Below are positions 5,594 through 6,589 of a stretch of 6,589 nt of DNA, one piece after another. Both the position numbers and the translations under genes were made by a program. Numbering within the stretch: position 1 is the stretch's first letter; the number at the start of each line of letters is the position of its first letter. Below the pieces are notes generated by a model. It made no database searches. It had not been told where the DNA came from and saw only the letters and a list, made by a program, of their open reading frames with translations. The DNA is from Acidobacteriota bacterium (lineage in GTDB: Bacteria > Acidobacteriota > Terriglobia > Terriglobales > Acidobacteriaceae): the NCBI GenBank assembly GCA_025353435.1, contig JANXQR010000275.1, positions 1-6,589 on the forward strand. Reading direction: 5' to 3'.

Positions 5594-5611
5594 AAACCGC
5601 AAGAAGCGTTT
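5594..5611 (-). terminator. Weak hairpin at the tryptophanase stop codon
   Basis: On the minus strand AAACGC, loop TTCTT and GCGGTTT form a 6-bp stem with one bulged base, followed by GTTTAG. The stem overlaps the TAA stop. It is a poor intrinsic terminator by itself, but it lies in the 63-bp convergent gap with the dehydratase, where transcription from both sides must end. Confidence 0.2.
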
Positions 5612-6589
5612 AGTCGATCGGCTCGAGGTGCGCGGTGAAGTGTCTAAGGAACGGTGCTTCGTAGGTGAGGCGCATGCCTCTGATCTGTTCGCGATTCTTC
5701 CACACTTCAAGAATCACCTCGACCAGGTAGTCGATGTGGCTTTGTGTATAGACGCGGCGCGGAATGGCCAGCCTGACAAGATCCATTTGCGCGGCACCGG
5801 CAAACATCAGCGTGCCAATCTCGACCGAGCGGACCCCGCCCTCGAGATAGAGTTCAGCGGCTAGCGCAACTCCAGGAAACTGCTCTGAGGGAATGTGGGG
5901 CAGGAAGCCACGCGCGTCGAGATAAATGGCGTGGCCGCCGGGCGGCTGCACGATGGGCACGCCCTGCTCGGCGACGTGGTTGCCCAGGTAGGCAGTGGAA
6001 GCGATCCGATAGCGCAGGTAATCCTCTTCGAGCGCCTCTTGAACTCCGACCGCAATCGCTTCAAGATCCCGACCCGCGAGTCCTCCGTAAGTTGGATACC
6101 CCTCGGTAAGGATGAGCAAGTCTTTCTCCTGTTGGGCGAGAACGTCGTCATTGGTGCAGAGAAAGCCGCCGATGTTCGCCATGCCATCCTTCTTGGCAGA
6201 CATTGTGCAGCCATCACCGAGGCGAAACATCTCCTGCGCGATTTCCTTCGGCGTTCGGTCTGCGTATCCGGGCTCGCGAAGTTTAATGAACCACGAGTTC
6301 TCCGCGAATCGGCATGCGTCAAAGTAGAACGGGATGCCGTGCCGCCTGCAAACCGCGCTTACCTGCCGCGCATTTTCCATCGAGACGGGCTGCCCGCCGC
6401 CGGAGTTATTCGTTACTGTGAGCATGACGAGCGGAATGCGTTCCCGCCCAACTCGTTCGATGAGCGACTCCAGAGCGGCCACGTCCATGTTGCCTTTGAA
6501 AGGATGCCGCAACGCAGGCTGCTTTCCTTCGGGCATCAATAAATCCAGCGCCTCGGCACCTGTGAATTCGACGTTGGCCCGCGTCGTAT
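5610..6589 (-). CDS. tnaA: Tryptophanase (tryptophan indole-lyase), 5' end outside window
   Basis: This PLP enzyme converts L-tryptophan to indole, pyruvate and ammonia. The frame runs off the right edge; about 325 residues are visible of a usual 455-470. Upstream of a TTG at 6539 it continues as TTRANVEFTGAEALDLL, so the annotation must extend to the edge. Numbering from that TTG, conserved features are TVTNNSGGGQPVS (41-53), the PLP segment FDACRFAEN (73-81), the MSAKKD motif whose second lysine (K117) forms the Schiff base, and EGYPTYGGLAGRDLEA (146-161). Two positions separate tryptophanase from tyrosine phenol-lyase: SVEIG has Ile (241) where C. freundii tyrosine phenol-lyase has Arg381, and LRHFTA has His (300) where it has Phe448, equal to E. 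coli TnaA His463. Both favour tryptophan. The loop after EIG is about 8 residues shorter than in E. coli. No TnaC leader can be assessed. Confidence 0.92.
   Translation of the reverse strand, partial: TTRANVEFTGAEALDLLMPEGKQPALRHPFKGNMDVAALESLIERVGRERIPLVMLTVTNNSGGGQPVSMENARQVSAVCRRHGIPFYFDACRFAENSWFIKLREPGYADRTPKEIAQEMFRLGDGCTMSAKKDGMANIGGFLCTNDDVLAQQEKDLLILTEGYPTYGGLAGRDLEAIAVGVQEALEEDYLRYRIASTAYLGNHVAEQGVPIVQPPGGHAIYLDARGFLPHIPSEQFPGVALAAELYLEGGVRSVEIGTLMFAGAAQMDLVRLAIPRRVYTQSHIDYLVEVILEVWKNREQIRGMRLTYEAPFLRHFTAHLEPID

Noticed and set aside
5895..6542. 215-aa plus-strand frame opposite tryptophanase
   Set aside because: It is antisense to intact tryptophanase motifs; no recognisable domain.

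Overview
The window looks like a stretch of a mesophilic soil-type bacterial chromosome with mid-range G+C. The mix of gene families fits Acidobacteriota best: a PAS histidine kinase with a carboxymuconolactone-decarboxylase-like N-terminus, a pair of very small membrane proteins, and a tryptophanase close to the broad bacterial tryptophanase/tyrosine phenol-lyase group. The taxon is an inference from protein style. There is no rRNA, tRNA, CRISPR array, transposase or phage gene.

Layout. Positions 1-438 hold no convincing gene. They carry a heptamer-phased CACT repeat array, a tandem CCAGTCA pair, a long bulged inverted repeat and a TGTCCG/CGGACA palindrome placed over a promoter-like sequence. 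A 633-aa sensor histidine kinase follows on the minus strand (439-2340). Two 10-bp direct repeats, 23 bp apart, lie just upstream of its start. Next are two small minus-strand membrane protein genes. One is 49 aa (2667-2816, lmo0937/DUF5670-like) and the other 73 aa (2910-3131, family unknown); they probably form one transcription unit. A gene-poor region of about 570 bp (3132-3700) contains a perfect stem-loop and a doubtful coding remnant.

On the plus strand come a complete GH13 alpha-amylase without a signal peptide (3701-5041, GTG start) and a 96-aa pterin-4a-carbinolamine dehydratase (5256-5546). Converging on the latter is a minus-strand tryptophanase gene (5610-6589) whose N-terminal third lies beyond the window. 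Its specificity residues point to tryptophan rather than tyrosine.

The genes do not form one pathway. The dehydratase and tryptophanase both concern aromatic amino acids, but they are convergent and not an operon. The amylase is an isolated intracellular glucan-degrading enzyme. No response regulator is visible next to the histidine kinase. I see no multi-gene undescribed system. The most interesting items are the left-edge repeat and palindrome cluster, the fused sensor domain of the kinase, and active-site variations in the amylase and tryptophanase.
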